In this document: piece after piece, positions 10,622 to 21,540 of the stretch
Position numbering within the stretch: the stretch's first letter is position 1
How the letters are laid out: the number at the start of each line of letters is the position of its first letter
NCBI GenBank assembly: GCA_963691705.1
Contig: OY829537.1
Coordinates: forward strand, 23,126,078-23,190,077
Source: Viola odorata
Taxonomy: Eukaryota; Streptophyta; Magnoliopsida; Malpighiales; Violaceae
Length of the DNA stretch: 64,000 nt
Direction: 5' to 3'
Made by a program: the position numbers and the translations under genes
The notes under the pieces: generated by a model
What the model was told of the DNA's origin: nothing
Database searches by the model: none
Seen by the model: only the letters and a program-made list of their open reading frames with translations

Positions 10622-11655
10622 TAGGGCTGTCAAAACGGGACTGCGGGTCAGACCCGGCCCAGACCCGGCTAGACCCGAAAAAATTCGGGACCGGGACCAG
10701 ACCCGACCCGACAAAATACGGGTCCAAATTCCCAGTCCCGGTCCCGGCCCGGTGGGTCCGGGCCGGGTCCGGGTCTAGACCCGGTCCCGTGTATTTTCTC
10801 TTTTCTTTTCTTTTTCTTTTTTTTTTCTCTCTTTTTTTCTTTTTTTCCTTCCTTCTCACGATGACCTAACCCTCCTCTCTTTCTTTTTTCTTTCTTTTCT
10901 TTCCCTTCTCTTTCCTCTGCCGCAAATTATTTCTTCTTCTTCCTCTCCATCAAAAACAAATAACACAAAAAATCAACCTGCCAATCAACCTCCTCATCTC
11001 CTCATCCCCTCTTCCAATTCAAACAAATCCTGCAAATCAAAATAACAAACAACACAGCAGCACAACAATAACAAAAACAAGGTTTGAAAGGAGGGGAGAG
11101 CGGAGCAAGGTTGAGTTCGGCGATGGGTGGCTGGATTTGGTTTGGTGGTGATGGGTTTGTGATGGAAAGTAGTTGTGGCAGTGACGGATTTGGGTGGCGG
11201 TGATGGGCAGATTTGGTGGTCGGTTTGGCAGTGATGGGCGGGTTTGGTAATGGATTTGGATTTGGTGATTGTTTGTGATTAGGTTTGATTGGGATGGTGG
11301 TTTGGGCTAATCGGGAACAGTTGAGAAGGTTGGGGATAAAAGGGAGGGGAAGAAGAACGAAGAAGGGAAAGTGTTTTTGCAGGAGGATTTGAAGGAGAAG
11401 TTGAAGGAGCAAAGTAGGAGAGGGAGAGGGAGAGGGAGAGGGAGAGGGTGAGATGGAGATGGGTTTTAGGGGTTTGGCGGGTCTCGGGTCAGACCCGAGA
11501 CCCGCCGGGTCTGACCCGTTCAGACCCGGCCTTAAACGGGCCGGGACTAGACCCGACCCGGACACAATTCGGGACCAAAAACTTGGTCCCGGTCCCGACC
11601 CGAAACCCCGGGTCCGGGACGGGTCTTCGGGTCTCGGGTCTTTTTGACAGCCCTA
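10622..11655. mobile_element. hAT-type non-autonomous element in the left Ogre LTR
   Basis: A 1034-bp insertion present only in the left LTR. It has perfect 14-bp inverted termini, TAGGGCTGTCAAAA...TTTTGACAGCCCTA, and an 8-bp duplication, AGTGATAG, at 10614-10621 and 11656-11663. The empty site is visible in the other LTR as a single AGTGATAG. An 8-bp duplication and TAGGG-type ends identify hAT. Both subterminal regions (about 10640-10790 and 11480-11640) are packed with GGGTC/GACCC motifs in both orientations. The centre is polypyrimidine and G/A-rich and has no transposase. It is the innermost and youngest insertion of the nest. Confidence 0.93.
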
Positions 11656-11771
11656 AGTGATAGTAACTTACCTACAGATGACTATAATTTAAGTAAAAAT
11701 GACAGTAAATTGAATAAATGACAAAAATTCTAAAATTAAGTAAAAATGGCGTCAAAATTCGGGTATCAACA

Positions 11772-11786
11772 GTTGCCCCCTCTTTA
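11772..11786 (-). other. Ogre polypurine tract
   Basis: Minus strand AAAGAGGGGGCAAC immediately before the 3' LTR. Confidence 0.7.
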
Positions 11787-12229
11787 CTGTCTTATCGAAG
11801 TATTTGATAAGCAGTAAAGACAGTTGCCCCTATATATCCGAATTTTGACGACATAGCAGATCTTACCTCAAGCTTACAGTGATGATGTCGCTCTGAGAGG
11901 AGGTAGTTGATTGATGTCGCTCTGGGAGGAGGTGATTGATTGATGTCACTCTGGGAGGAGATAGGTTGTTGATCCTGCAAAGACGTAAACTTAGATCTGC
12001 TCGGGTATTGAGAGGCACATAAGTTGCAGGGAATGTAAATAACAACTACTCTACCGGGGACGGAAAGTAATTTTACGAAAATGTAAACGACAGTCCCACT
12101 GGGGGGATGATCACTTGACATGTGACTGACGTTGCTTCGGAAGATAGTGCGCGATTCACAGAAGTATGAATGATTTGTCCTAATGATGTCACTCTAGGAG
12201 GAGGAAAATAATTATGCAGAAATGTAGAA

Positions 12230-12612
12230 TTGTATGAATGATGTTGCTCTGGGAGGAGAAGAAATGCTAAGGTTTGAAAAAGGTAGAACTACGTTATGCT
12301 ATCACTCTAGGAGGAGAAGAAATGCTACGCTGGAAACTAAATGCTGTCACTCTGGGAGGAGGGGAAATGCTACGCTGGAAACTAAATGCTGTCACTCTGG
12401 GAGGAGCAGAAATGCTAATGCTGAAACTAAATGCTGTCACTCTGGGAGGAGAAGAAATGCTAATGCTGAAACTAAATGCTGTCACTCTGGGAGGAGAAGA
12501 AATGCTACGCTGAAAACTAAGTGCTGTCACTCTGGGAGGAGAAGAAATGCTAATGCTGAAACTAAATGCTGTCACTCTGGGAGGAGAAGAAATGCTACGC
12601 TGAAAACTAAAT
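12230..12612. repeat. 45-bp minisatellite in the Ogre 3' untranslated region
   Basis: Tandem units containing GTCACTCTGGGAGGAG then AAATGCTA(CG/AT)GCTG recur every 45 bp, about eight units. Two unit types alternate (ACGCTGGAAAC or ACGCTGAAAAC against ATGCTGAAAC). Because 45 is divisible by three, several frames stay open across the array; these are not genes. Confidence 0.9.
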
Positions 12613-12654
12613 GCTGTCAATTCCCGTAAGAGAAAGCGCGAGATGCGAAAATTA

Positions 12655-12925
12655 AACTAAGGTCGCTCTGGGAGGAGAAGAATGCTAAGTGTTGTCGCTC
12701 TGGGAGGAGAAGAATGCTAAGGCAGAAAATTTAAACAACGCCGATTCCCGTAGGAGAAGGCGCGAGATGCGGAAATTAAACTAAAGTCGCTCTGGGAGGA
12801 GAAGAATGCTAAGTGCTGTCGCTCTGGGAGGAGAAGAATGCTAAATGTTGTCGCTCTGGGAGGAGGAGAATGCTAAATGCTGTCGCTCTGGGAGGAGGAG
12901 AATGCTAAATGCTAAAGACTAAACT
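12655..12925. repeat. 32-bp derivative of the 45-bp minisatellite
   Basis: Units of GTCGCTCTGGGAGGAGAAGA plus ATGCTAA(A/G)TGCT spaced 32 bp, at 12662, 12694, 12787, 12819, 12851 and 12883. A CCCGTARGAGAARGCGCGAG block occurs twice (about 12624 and 12745), giving a higher-order unit of about 125 bp. Confidence 0.8.
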
Positions 12926-13489
12926 ATGATGTCACTCTGGGAGGAGAAGAAAGCTATCGCCAGCGGCCTTGATACGAACCTAGAATGCGTCTGCGTCCTG
13001 CTCAGGAGGTAACGACCCCAAGGACAAGACTTTCCCACAATTTGCAGCCGTAAGTAGTCCTCACCTGATATTAGTGTTTGCACTCACGCTCTGAAACAAG
13101 GCTAAGTGTATTACACTCATAAAGATGCAACTAACATGATACATAATTTATAGTTCGCAATGTCAATCCGAGTGAATAGACTTCAAATGAAGATGCACAT
13201 GCATGGGCATTCTAATAATCGATGGGACTTTTACGGAAAAGAATGAAAGGACATGAAACGTCCGGAAATGAGTTTGTTTTGAAAAAGGTTGCTTTGCTGG
13301 AAGGTTTTTGATGACTGATGCTTTGCTGATGAGGGCGAGGTACGTGAGCCTTTTCGCTTTTCGCTGAGGATGCTTGCTTGACAGAGTGCGTGAGCTCTGG
13401 GATCCTTGCTGAGGGGTGCTTTTTGTTCAGCCTGGGGCCATTTTCTTGAGTCCTCATTGGGGAGTGTCGTCGCTGTTCTTTTTGCGACT

Positions 13490-13700
13490 CACTACTTGAG
13501 TTGGCGTGGGGCCCCTTTCTTCTCGGGTCTTTACTAGTGATGCTTGCTTTGAGGTTTCTTGAGTTGGCGTTGGGCCTCTTTTGCTTGACTTTACTGGGGA
13601 AGGATACTTTGAGATTTCTCGAGTTGGCCTTGGGCTTTTCTACTCGAGTTCACTGGGGAAAGTTGTCTTCGAGATTTTCTCGAATTGAGTTGTCCCCGGG
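13490..13700. repeat. degenerate ~65-bp repeats around TTGAGTTGGC
   Basis: Four diverged copies of (C/T)TTGAGTTGGC(G/C)TKGGGC with following CTTTACTGGGGA-like text. They are part of the Ogre non-coding 3' region and are followed by a polypyrimidine tract (about 13760-13850). Confidence 0.6.
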
Positions 13701-14474
13701 CTGTGCTTGCTTTGGCTCTCCGACTGTTTGTATTCTTCGAATGTCTCTGAGTATTTCTCTCTTCTTCTTTTTCCCTCTCTCCCTTTTTTTTTCATTTCCC
13801 CTCTTCTTCTTTTTTTTCTTTTTTTTTTTATATATCCCTCCCCTTTTTGATTTGATTTGAAAATGCAACAGAGCAGAGCAAGCACAGCCTTTGTCTTGAT
13901 CTCTTCCCCTTCTGTCTTGAGGCCTCGGCCTTCGTCGTTGCTGCTTCTTCGGTGATAGTCCTTAGCGATCTCTTGGTGACCTTTTCCGTCTCCTTCATCG
14001 TGAATTTGAACTTGGCGTGCTTTTGCTTCCGGCTGGCAATTTTAGCTGAAACTGCTCTTTGGCTCCCGGGGTATGAGTGATATTGACGGTTTGGGGGGAG
14101 TGATGACATATATAGTGGAAAGAGGGAAGAAACGAAAAAAGTGGAGAAAATCATAAAAGTCCCACGTCATTTTATAGCTATCCCATGTCTAATGGCGCAT
14201 GTACCCTGGATATTATGCGAACTCAACTAGTATCTAGTCAGGCCCTTACACTCATGAAGGATAAGACGTGATGGCTCAAAGATGCTTACCGGGATTTGTT
14301 TGTGACTGCTTACGTCGGAGCAAACCGCGGATATAAGAGCAAACAAGTAATATCATGCATGGCACGTAATTTGGATAGATGCTGGAGTTAACAGAGGGAT
14401 TAAATATTCCTAACCTATGATGTGCATGAAAATGCTTATGAGAGTAGTATGCTTTTGTTTGAGCCGGGCTAAAG

Positions 14475-14840
14475 AGGGATTTTTGATTGATTTTTGATTT
14501 TTGATTGATTGATGATTTGATTGCTGGATGGTTTGATTGCTAGACGTTTGATTGCTGGATGTTTGATTGCTAGATGGTTTGATGGCCAGATGTTTGATTG
14601 CTGGATGTTTGATTGCTAGATGGTTGGATGGCCAGATCTTTGATTGCTAGATGGTTTGATGGTCAGATGTTTGATTGCTAGATGGTTTGATGGCCAGATG
14701 TTTGATTGCTGGATGTTTGATGGCCAGATGTTTGATTGCTGGATGTTTGATGGCCAGATGTTTGATTGCTAGATGTTTTGATTGCTAGACGTTTGATTGC
14801 TAGATGTTTTGATTGCTAGACGTTTGATTGCTAGAATGTG
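14475..14840. repeat. short-period minisatellite (TTTGATTGCTAGATGG)
   Basis: More than twenty copies of a 13-16-bp unit of the form TTTGATTGC(T/A)(A/G)GATG alternate with TTTGATGGCCAGATG. It lies in the Ogre 3' region. Confidence 0.85.
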
Positions 14841-15978
14841 GGGGACGACTTATTTGCAACGTTCTAACGAGGACCTAAGGTTGCCCCCCAGTGGGCCAGA
14901 CGACCGTACTCGACTTAAAGCTAATCAAAGCGAGCAAGAATAAAAAAAAATTTAAATAAAGGGAAAAGAAAGAGGGACTCCCCTGAACCGCGCAGCGGGG
15001 CTGCGCGGGCGTCTTCCACAAGCTCCATGCGGATGACAGTGAGATGTTTCCCGTCCCTGTGAGATGCAGAGGGGAAAACGGAAAGGGAAATTAATTTGAA
15101 AACAAAAATGAGATAAGTTCAGGGATTCTCCCTTCCTTTAACTCGACTTTTCGAGGGTTCCCATGACGTGGTCCTAATCCTGGGACGCCTTGCTTTGATT
15201 GGTTTCTTTTTAGCTGTTTTGCGGGTACTGCCGATCCGAGCCGTAGCGAGGACGAGATCTGCATTCGGTTTAGTTGCTTGCCGGTCCTGCTGGACCTTCG
15301 CTGATTGGCTTCGTGGTTGCTCGGGGATAGAGGGGATAACCCTCTGTCCCCGTGATGTGCAGCGGGGCTGCAAGGGTGTATGCTTACCGTTCTTCTGCAG
15401 GCAACGAATTGGGGGCGACCTAGTTCCTGAAAAAGACAAGGCGATGACAAATGAGGAGTAAATGCAAGGCAATGTTTAGCAAAAGTAGTGTGATTTGATG
15501 AGTGTTAAGCTCTCCCTTTTAGATGGGCTATCCGTAAGTCATCGCCATGTGACTTGCATCGGATGGGCTTTGGGATTTTGGTCCAACGTTTAGTCCTTTG
15601 AGACCGATTATTTGCGATGTCGGCTGCGCCGGTAGCACTGCTACGGCAATTCAACAGCTCCTACGAGCGGAACTCTCTGGTTCTATCGTGATGACGAGCT
15701 GAGGCGTGAGACCTTACGTCCCTGCAAAACTGAAGAAAGATTAGTGGCGTTAGTCTAAGTGACGCGTCTTGCGTCCCGAGCTACTCCTGGGGATCCATCC
15801 ATGCCATGCCTCCTTTTGTCATCTCACAATTTTAAGAAAAAACAGGGGACAACAAATTTTAAAACAAAGCATCTCTTGAAAAAACTTATTTTATTCATTT
15901 CAGGACAAATGTTTGTGCTAGATTGTCATGATAAAACCCTATGTCCTTGGTCTGCCCGGACGCTCTGTCCACGATGCT

Positions 15979-18229
15979 TCAGGCGAAGTATCTCTTGACT
16001 GCATCGGCATTTACCGGTTTCGGGAGATCGTCTCCATCCATGTTGGTTAGCATTAAGGCACCCCCTGAGAATGCACTTTTGACCAGGTACGGGCCCTCGT
16101 ACCTTGGGGCCCACTTTCCTTTGTTGGCCTCCTGATGAGGGAGAATTTTCTTTAGCACTAAATTCCCAGCCTCGAATTTGCGAGGTCGCACTTTCTTGTT
16201 ATAAGCGTTGACCATTCTTTGCTGATATAATTGCGCATGGCAGATAGCGGCCAAGCGCTTTTCGGGAAGGAGGTTCAGCTGCTCGTACCTCACTCTCGCC
16301 CAATCAGATTCTTCTACTTCAGATTCTGCCAGGATTCTGAGAGAAGGAATTTCTACCTCGAGGGGAATTACGGCTTCCATGCCGTAAACTAATGAGTAGG
16401 GAGTTGCCCCTGTGGACGTACGGGTTGCTATCCGATAAGCATGTAGTGCGAAGGGAAGCATGTCGTGCCAGTCTTTGTGAGTGATTACCATCTTTTGGAT
16501 GATCCTCTTCAGGTTCTTGTTTGCTGCTTCGACTGCGCCATTCATCTTTGGTCGATATGGTGACGAGTTTCGGTGCTTCACCTTCCAACGTTGGCAAAGA
16601 TCGTCAATCATCTTTCCGTTGAGATTGGTGCCGTTGTCCGTGATGATGGTTTCTGGGACCCCATAACGACAAATGATATTTCTCTCAATGAATCGCGTAG
16701 TGGTTTTCTGAGTGATGTTGGAGTAAGAGGTGGCCTCTACCCATTTGGTGAAATAGTCGATTGCTACGAGGATGAAGCGATGGCCATTAGAGGCTGTTGG
16801 ATGAATTTGGCCGATGATGTCGATTCCCCACATTGCAAAAGGCCAAGGCGACGTCATGCTAAAGAGAGGGGCTGGAGGGACGTGGAGATGGTCCGCATAG
16901 ATTTGACATTTGTGGCACTTCCGAAAATAGCTGATGCAATCTCGTTTGATGGTGAGCCAAAAATAACCTTGCCTCATTATCTGCCTGGCCATCATTTGTC
17001 CACTTGCGTGTGTGGAACAAACCCCTTCGTGGATCTCTGCTATGATTCTCTTTGCCTCGGTCATGGTGACGCAGCGAAGCAAAGCTCCATCAGCTCTCCT
17101 TTTATATAGAACCTCGCCGTCGAGGTAGAAGTCTAGTGCTAAGCGTTGCAGGGTCTTTTTGCTAACCCGGCTTGCCCCCGGTGGGTACTCCCGGTTTCTG
17201 ATGAACTGTACTAGGTCGTAGAACCATGGCTTGCCGTCAGGTTCCTCTTCCAAGGCGACACAACATGCCGGAGTTTCCTTTACTTCCACTCTCAATGGTT
17301 GGAGCATTACTCCGCATTCTAACTTAAACATTGAGGCCAACGTGGCTAATGCATCTGCGAAGCGGTTCTTTTCTCTGTCGACTCGGTCGAATTCGGTTTC
17401 CTCGAATTCCCGTGTGAGTTGGGTGAGTAGCCTTTGATAAGGGATGAGCTTGGAATCCCGTGTCTGCCATAGATCCTGGGCTTGATAGATGACGAGTGCT
17501 GAATCGCCGAAGATTCGGAGCTTCTTTACTTTTAAGTCGATGGCTGCTGTCAGACCACTGATGCATGCCTCATACTCGGCGACGTTATTGGTGCATGGGA
17601 AGTTCAATTTGCATGCTATGGGGAATTGACGGCCATCTGGGGCTATGACCACGGCTCCCACTCTCTTGCCCGAGAGGTTCACCGCACCGTCGAAGAACAT
17701 GGTCCACCAATCGTCTTCTCGGAGATTTTCTGTGATCTCATCTTCAATCATTATGATGTCCTCATCGGGGAAGTCGAAGCTCAACGACTCGTACTCGTCC
17801 GAGGCATGATCGGCCAAGTGATCGGCGAGGGCGCTTGCTTTAACAGCTTTCTGAGTCACATAGATGATCTCGTGCTCAGCTAATAAGACTTGCCATCTAC
17901 AAATGCGACTTGACAGGTACGGCATTTCGAAAATGTATTTCAAGGGGTCAATGCGAGAGATTAGCCAAGTCGTGTAATACAACATGTACTGCCGGAGCCT
18001 TCGGGCGCACCATGCTAGGGCGCAACAAGTTCGTTCCAACATAGAGTAACGCATCTCACATTCGTTGAATTTTTTGCTGAGGTAATAGATGGCTTGTTCA
18101 TGCCTTCCGGACTCGTCGTGCTGTCCCAAAACGCAACCCATGGCGCTAGCCGTGACTGTCATGTACATGAGCAAGGGCCGTCCTGGCGTCGGGGGAACTA
18201 GTACCGGTGGGCTTTGCAGATGTCTTGAT
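15979..18229 (-). pseudogene. Ogre RNase H, archaeal-type second RNase H and integrase
   Basis: A long minus-strand frame that runs uninterrupted to a stop at 15979. In order: the first RNase H remnant (LLMYMTVTASAMG, AIYYLSKKF, ADHLADH); a second, archaeal-type RNase H (WTMFFDGA, NVAEYEA, IFGDSALV, NRFADALA, which supply the acidic residues); the integrase zinc region (H..H..CHKCQ); the integrase core with GIDIIG, ITDNGTN and GAVEAANK for D, D and E; and the C-terminal GPYLVK module. The second RNase H is characteristic of the Tat lineage. The domain is largely intact, but it is separated from RT by a frameshift near 18229. Confidence 0.9.
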
Positions 18230-19415
18230 TTTCTCGAAGGCTTTTTGGCAGTCTTCGTCCCATTCTGCATTTCCGTGTTTCCTTAGCATCTTGAACATCG
18301 GCTCACAGGTAAGTGTTAACTGGCTGATAAAGCGAGCGATGTAGTTGATGCGTCCTAAAAAGCTTCGTACTTCCGTTTCGGTGCTGGGAGCGGGTAGCTC
18401 CTGAATGGCTTTTATCATATCAGGATCCACTTCTATACCTTTGTTGCTGACGATGAATCCCAATAACTTCCCGGAAGTCACTCCGAAGGTACACTTAGCT
18501 GGGTTTAGCCGTAGCCGAAATTGCCTCAACCGTTCGAACACCTTCCTCAGGATGTCCACATGATCTTGCGTGCCGCGAGACTTGGCTATCATGTCGTCGA
18601 CATATATTTCTAATTCTTTATGCATCATGTCGTGGAAAAGGGTGACGGCAGCACGTTGGTACGTGGCTCCTGCATTTTTTAATCCGAAGGGCATCACTTT
18701 GTAGCAGAAGGTTCCCCAGGGCGTGATGAAGGTCGTCTTTTCACTGTCCTCGGGCGCCATCTTGATCTGATTGTACCCCGAGAATCCGTCCATGAAAGAG
18801 AACATGTCATTTCTGGCGGCACTATCTACCAAGATGTCGATATGGGGAAGAGGGAAGTCGTCTTTAGGGCTAGCTCGATTGAGATCCCGAAAGTCCACGC
18901 ACATGCGAACCTTCCCATCTTTCTTAGGCACTGGCACTATGTTGGCGATCCATTTTGGGTACTCCGCAACTTTCAAAAAACCCGCGTCTAGTTGCTTGGT
19001 AACTTCTTCTTTGATTTTCAGAAGGATGTCTGGATGCATCCTCCGAAGTTTTTGCTTGACAGGCTTAAACTCAGGTTTTAACGGAATACGATGCTCAACT
19101 ATCCCGGGATCAAGACCTGGCATGTCGGCGTATGACCATGCGAATACATCGGAGTAGTCCTTGAGGAGAGAAATCAACCTTTCTCTCTGAGTCGTATCCA
19201 GGGTAGTTCCGATCTTGACCAGTTTTTGACTCTCATTGCTTGCCCCCAAGTTTACTTCGTCCAATTCCTCCCGATGAGGGGTTATTTCCTTTTCTGAACT
19301 TTCTAGTAAACGGGTCAGTTCGTCGGAGACTTCGGCCTTGTCTTCGGTCGTAGCGATGATTTCTTCGCCAGTAAAGACATAGGTTTTATCAAGACAATCC
19401 GAACTAACACTCATC
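18230..19415 (-). pseudogene. Ogre reverse transcriptase
   Basis: The coding exon starts right after the intron acceptor (minus strand, 19415). Visible RT blocks are FKPVKQKLRR, WIANIVPVPKK, CVDFRDLNRASPKD, FMDGFSGYNQI, the catalytic IYVDDMIAKS, KLLGFIVSNKGIEVDP and RSFLGRINYIARF. The frame goes out of phase near 18229, where the RNase H frame takes over, consistent with a small indel. Otherwise the domain is complete with the YVDD residues intact. Confidence 0.9.
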
Positions 19416-19565
19416 CTGAAATTAAAAGCGCGAAAAAAAGAGATGCGTAAAATGAAAATTTGCATATATATTGATTTTTAACAAAAGGGAACAGGAGTCC
19501 CTACAAAAATGTTTTCGTAAGAAAACGTGCCAAAAACATATATATTTTTCAAAATGAGAAATTAC
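19416..19565 (-). other. Ogre intron between protease and RT (150 nt)
   Basis: Minus-strand donor CC|GTAATTT at 19565 and acceptor AATTTCAG|G at 19416. The sequence between is T-rich with stops. Joining 19566 to 19415 keeps the reading phase and places the RT frame directly after the protease frame. An intron at this place is a known Ogre feature. Confidence 0.8.
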
Positions 19566-20287
19566 GGAGAGACATCCGGAAGCATGGTGATGGTCCAGTT
19601 GCCCACAGACTCCCCTGACTTCTTAACAAAAATGACTGAACCAGGCGACGATCCTTCTTCTCCTAGAGTGCAGATACGGAGGTCTGATAACCTGATTGGA
19701 TTTTCATTGATGGTTTCAGCGGCGAAGGGGAACGTGGTTCTGATATGGGGAATCGACATTTTGCCCTCTGGCGCAGAACGTCCAAATAGCTTAGCCAGCT
19801 GCTTTTCTTTCTTTTCTTGGGCGATCCTAGTGAAATCGGCTTTGCTGGGTTGGTACCCTAACCCAAATCGATCTCCGAAGCTCTTCGGAGGCGCCCAGCC
19901 TTTCGATCCTTGTAACTCGGCCCCGAGCCGTTTTCCTAATTGGAAGCTTCCCTCTAGTGTTGACTTAGTGGTTGTTTCGGCTACCCCAGATTTTGAGGCT
20001 TCGCAAACGGGGGATCCCTCCTCAATCCAACCCGCGTTGACGATTTCAAAGGCTTGGAAGGAACTCTCCAGGGTTTCGGTAGTTTCGATGTAAGGCACGG
20101 ATGCATGCTTGGCCAAGATCAAGGCTTCTTCGGCCTTTATCATGATGAGGGCATTGTCTTTGACGTATTTGAGGCACTGATGCAGGGAAGAGGGGACGGC
20201 TCCCGCTGAATGGATCCAAGGCCGTCCTAGAAGCATGCTATAGGCGGGTTGGATTTCCATGATCTGGAATGTCAAGATGAAAGGGTG
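19566..20287 (-). pseudogene. Ogre protease C-terminal part and linker
   Basis: Minus-strand frame with IMEIQPAYSMLLGRPWIH, the conserved flap/C-terminal block of Tat proteases, then a linker running to the intron donor. Only about 10 codons lie between the catalytic DNGSALNVMP of the upstream frame and this block, instead of several dozen, and the frame changes. I infer an internal deletion of roughly 150 nt around 20285. Confidence 0.8.
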
Positions 20288-21540
20288 GGCATGACATTAA
20301 GTGCGGACCCATTGTCGATTAGGGCCTTTGCTATGACGTGTCCCTTACATTCCACCGTGATGTATAGGGCCTTGTTGTGATCTCTTCCCGAGGGGTCGAT
20401 CTCTTCTTCCGAGAAGGAAATGCTGCTTAAGGCTTGGATCCTTCCGACAAGGTTTTCCACCCCTTCTGTGGTGATATCCTTAGTCACGAAAGCTTGTTTC
20501 AAGACTTTTAAGAGAGCTTGGCGATGCGGCTCTGAAGTGAGGATCAGCTCCATGATGGAGATACGAGCTGGGGTTTTCTTTAGCTGTTCGATGATGCTGA
20601 ACTCGCTCTGTTTCATGATCTTGAGGAACTCGGCTGTCTCGTCCTCAGTTACAGGTTTGCTCAAACCTTGCGTCTCTCCTACTATCTCTTTGCGGATCAC
20701 AGGGTCTTTCCCTTTGGCTTGTCGTTGCTTTTCTACTTCCTCCGAGATATAACATCTTCCGGTGAGAGTCATGCCCCCGATATGAGAGGCTTCGCCGATA
20801 GCGAGTGTTGTTGGTGCGACTGCAGGAGGGGTGGTGACCACCGTGTATCCGTAGTTGAATGGGACCGCGTGTAAGTCCCGGCTGGGAGTATTCACAGCTA
20901 ATGTGAATACTACTTTGCGTGGGATCGTGGCTGCCTCCCCTGCCTGGGCCACATATTCGAAGGAGTAAGGTGCTGGTGGATTGTCCTCGATGGCGTTGAT
21001 GGCTCCTTGGGTTTCCCCTTTGGTTTGAATGATCCCGAATGTTGCGAGTTGCTTGACTTTTTGCCGAAAAAGTCTGTAATCCTGGATGTCATGCTTGCTT
21101 TCCCCTTGGCAGAATAGGCATTGGGCCTGACTATTCCCTGGGAATGGCAAATACGCGTTGTTGGCTAATGCGAAGAACAATTCTTCATTGGGTACTTCCC
21201 CCATCGACAGGTGAGAAAGGTCAATTCCAATGGAAGAAATGTCGCTCATCCCAGGATTATGGTGCGGTAGAGGACTGGTTGTCATATCAGGACCCCTTGT
21301 CAAACCTTTGGACGAGATTCGTCCTTCTTTGGTTAGGTGCTCGACCTTCTCTCTAAAGTCGTAGCAGTTTTCCAAGGAGTGTCCTCGGGTTCCGGCGTGA
21401 TATTCGCAGCTATCCTTTGGATCATACCAGCTAGGGTAAGGAAGGGATTGAGGCGAGAGTGGGGATGGTGTAATCTGCCCGTCTGCCAAAAGGCTTGCGT
21501 AGATCTCTTTCAAAGGAAACGGAGGAAGCGACCATATCGG
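20288..21540 (-). pseudogene. Ogre second gag zinc-knuckle module and protease active site
   Basis: A minus-strand frame (last stop at 20272). It starts with a Pro-rich SLPPFPLKEIYASLLADGQ block and a CEYHAGTRGHSLENC knuckle. A second motif, CLFCQGESKHDIQDY, has lost its last Cys. After a linker the protease motif KALIDNGSALNVMP follows (catalytic Asp in DNGS). This module repeats, in diverged form, the end of the upstream gag frame. The presence of two tandem modules suggests recombination or duplication. Confidence 0.82.

Larger units (their letters stand above)
6988..11771 (-). repeat. Ogre 3' LTR (4784 bp)
   Basis: Longer than its partner because it carries the hAT-type insertion at 10622-11655. 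It lacks a 264-bp segment found at 29320-29583 in the other LTR. It also has one more copy of the ~55-bp sub-repeat near 8150. Confidence 0.92.

Noticed and set aside
11002..11565. 187-aa Pro/Ser-rich minus-strand frame
   Set aside because: Lies inside the non-coding hAT-type element; low-complexity translation.
12234..12629. Open frames on both strands (up to 131 aa) with 15-residue repeats
   Set aside because: They follow only from a 45-bp tandem repeat in non-coding Ogre DNA.
18685..18756. Alternative 5' extension of MAP kinase-like frame at 38685-38756 (coordinates 38685-38756 intended)
   Set aside because: The frame upstream of the exon 2 acceptor at 38757 is intronic; its residues do not match MAP kinases, whereas splicing from 37476 gives the full domain.
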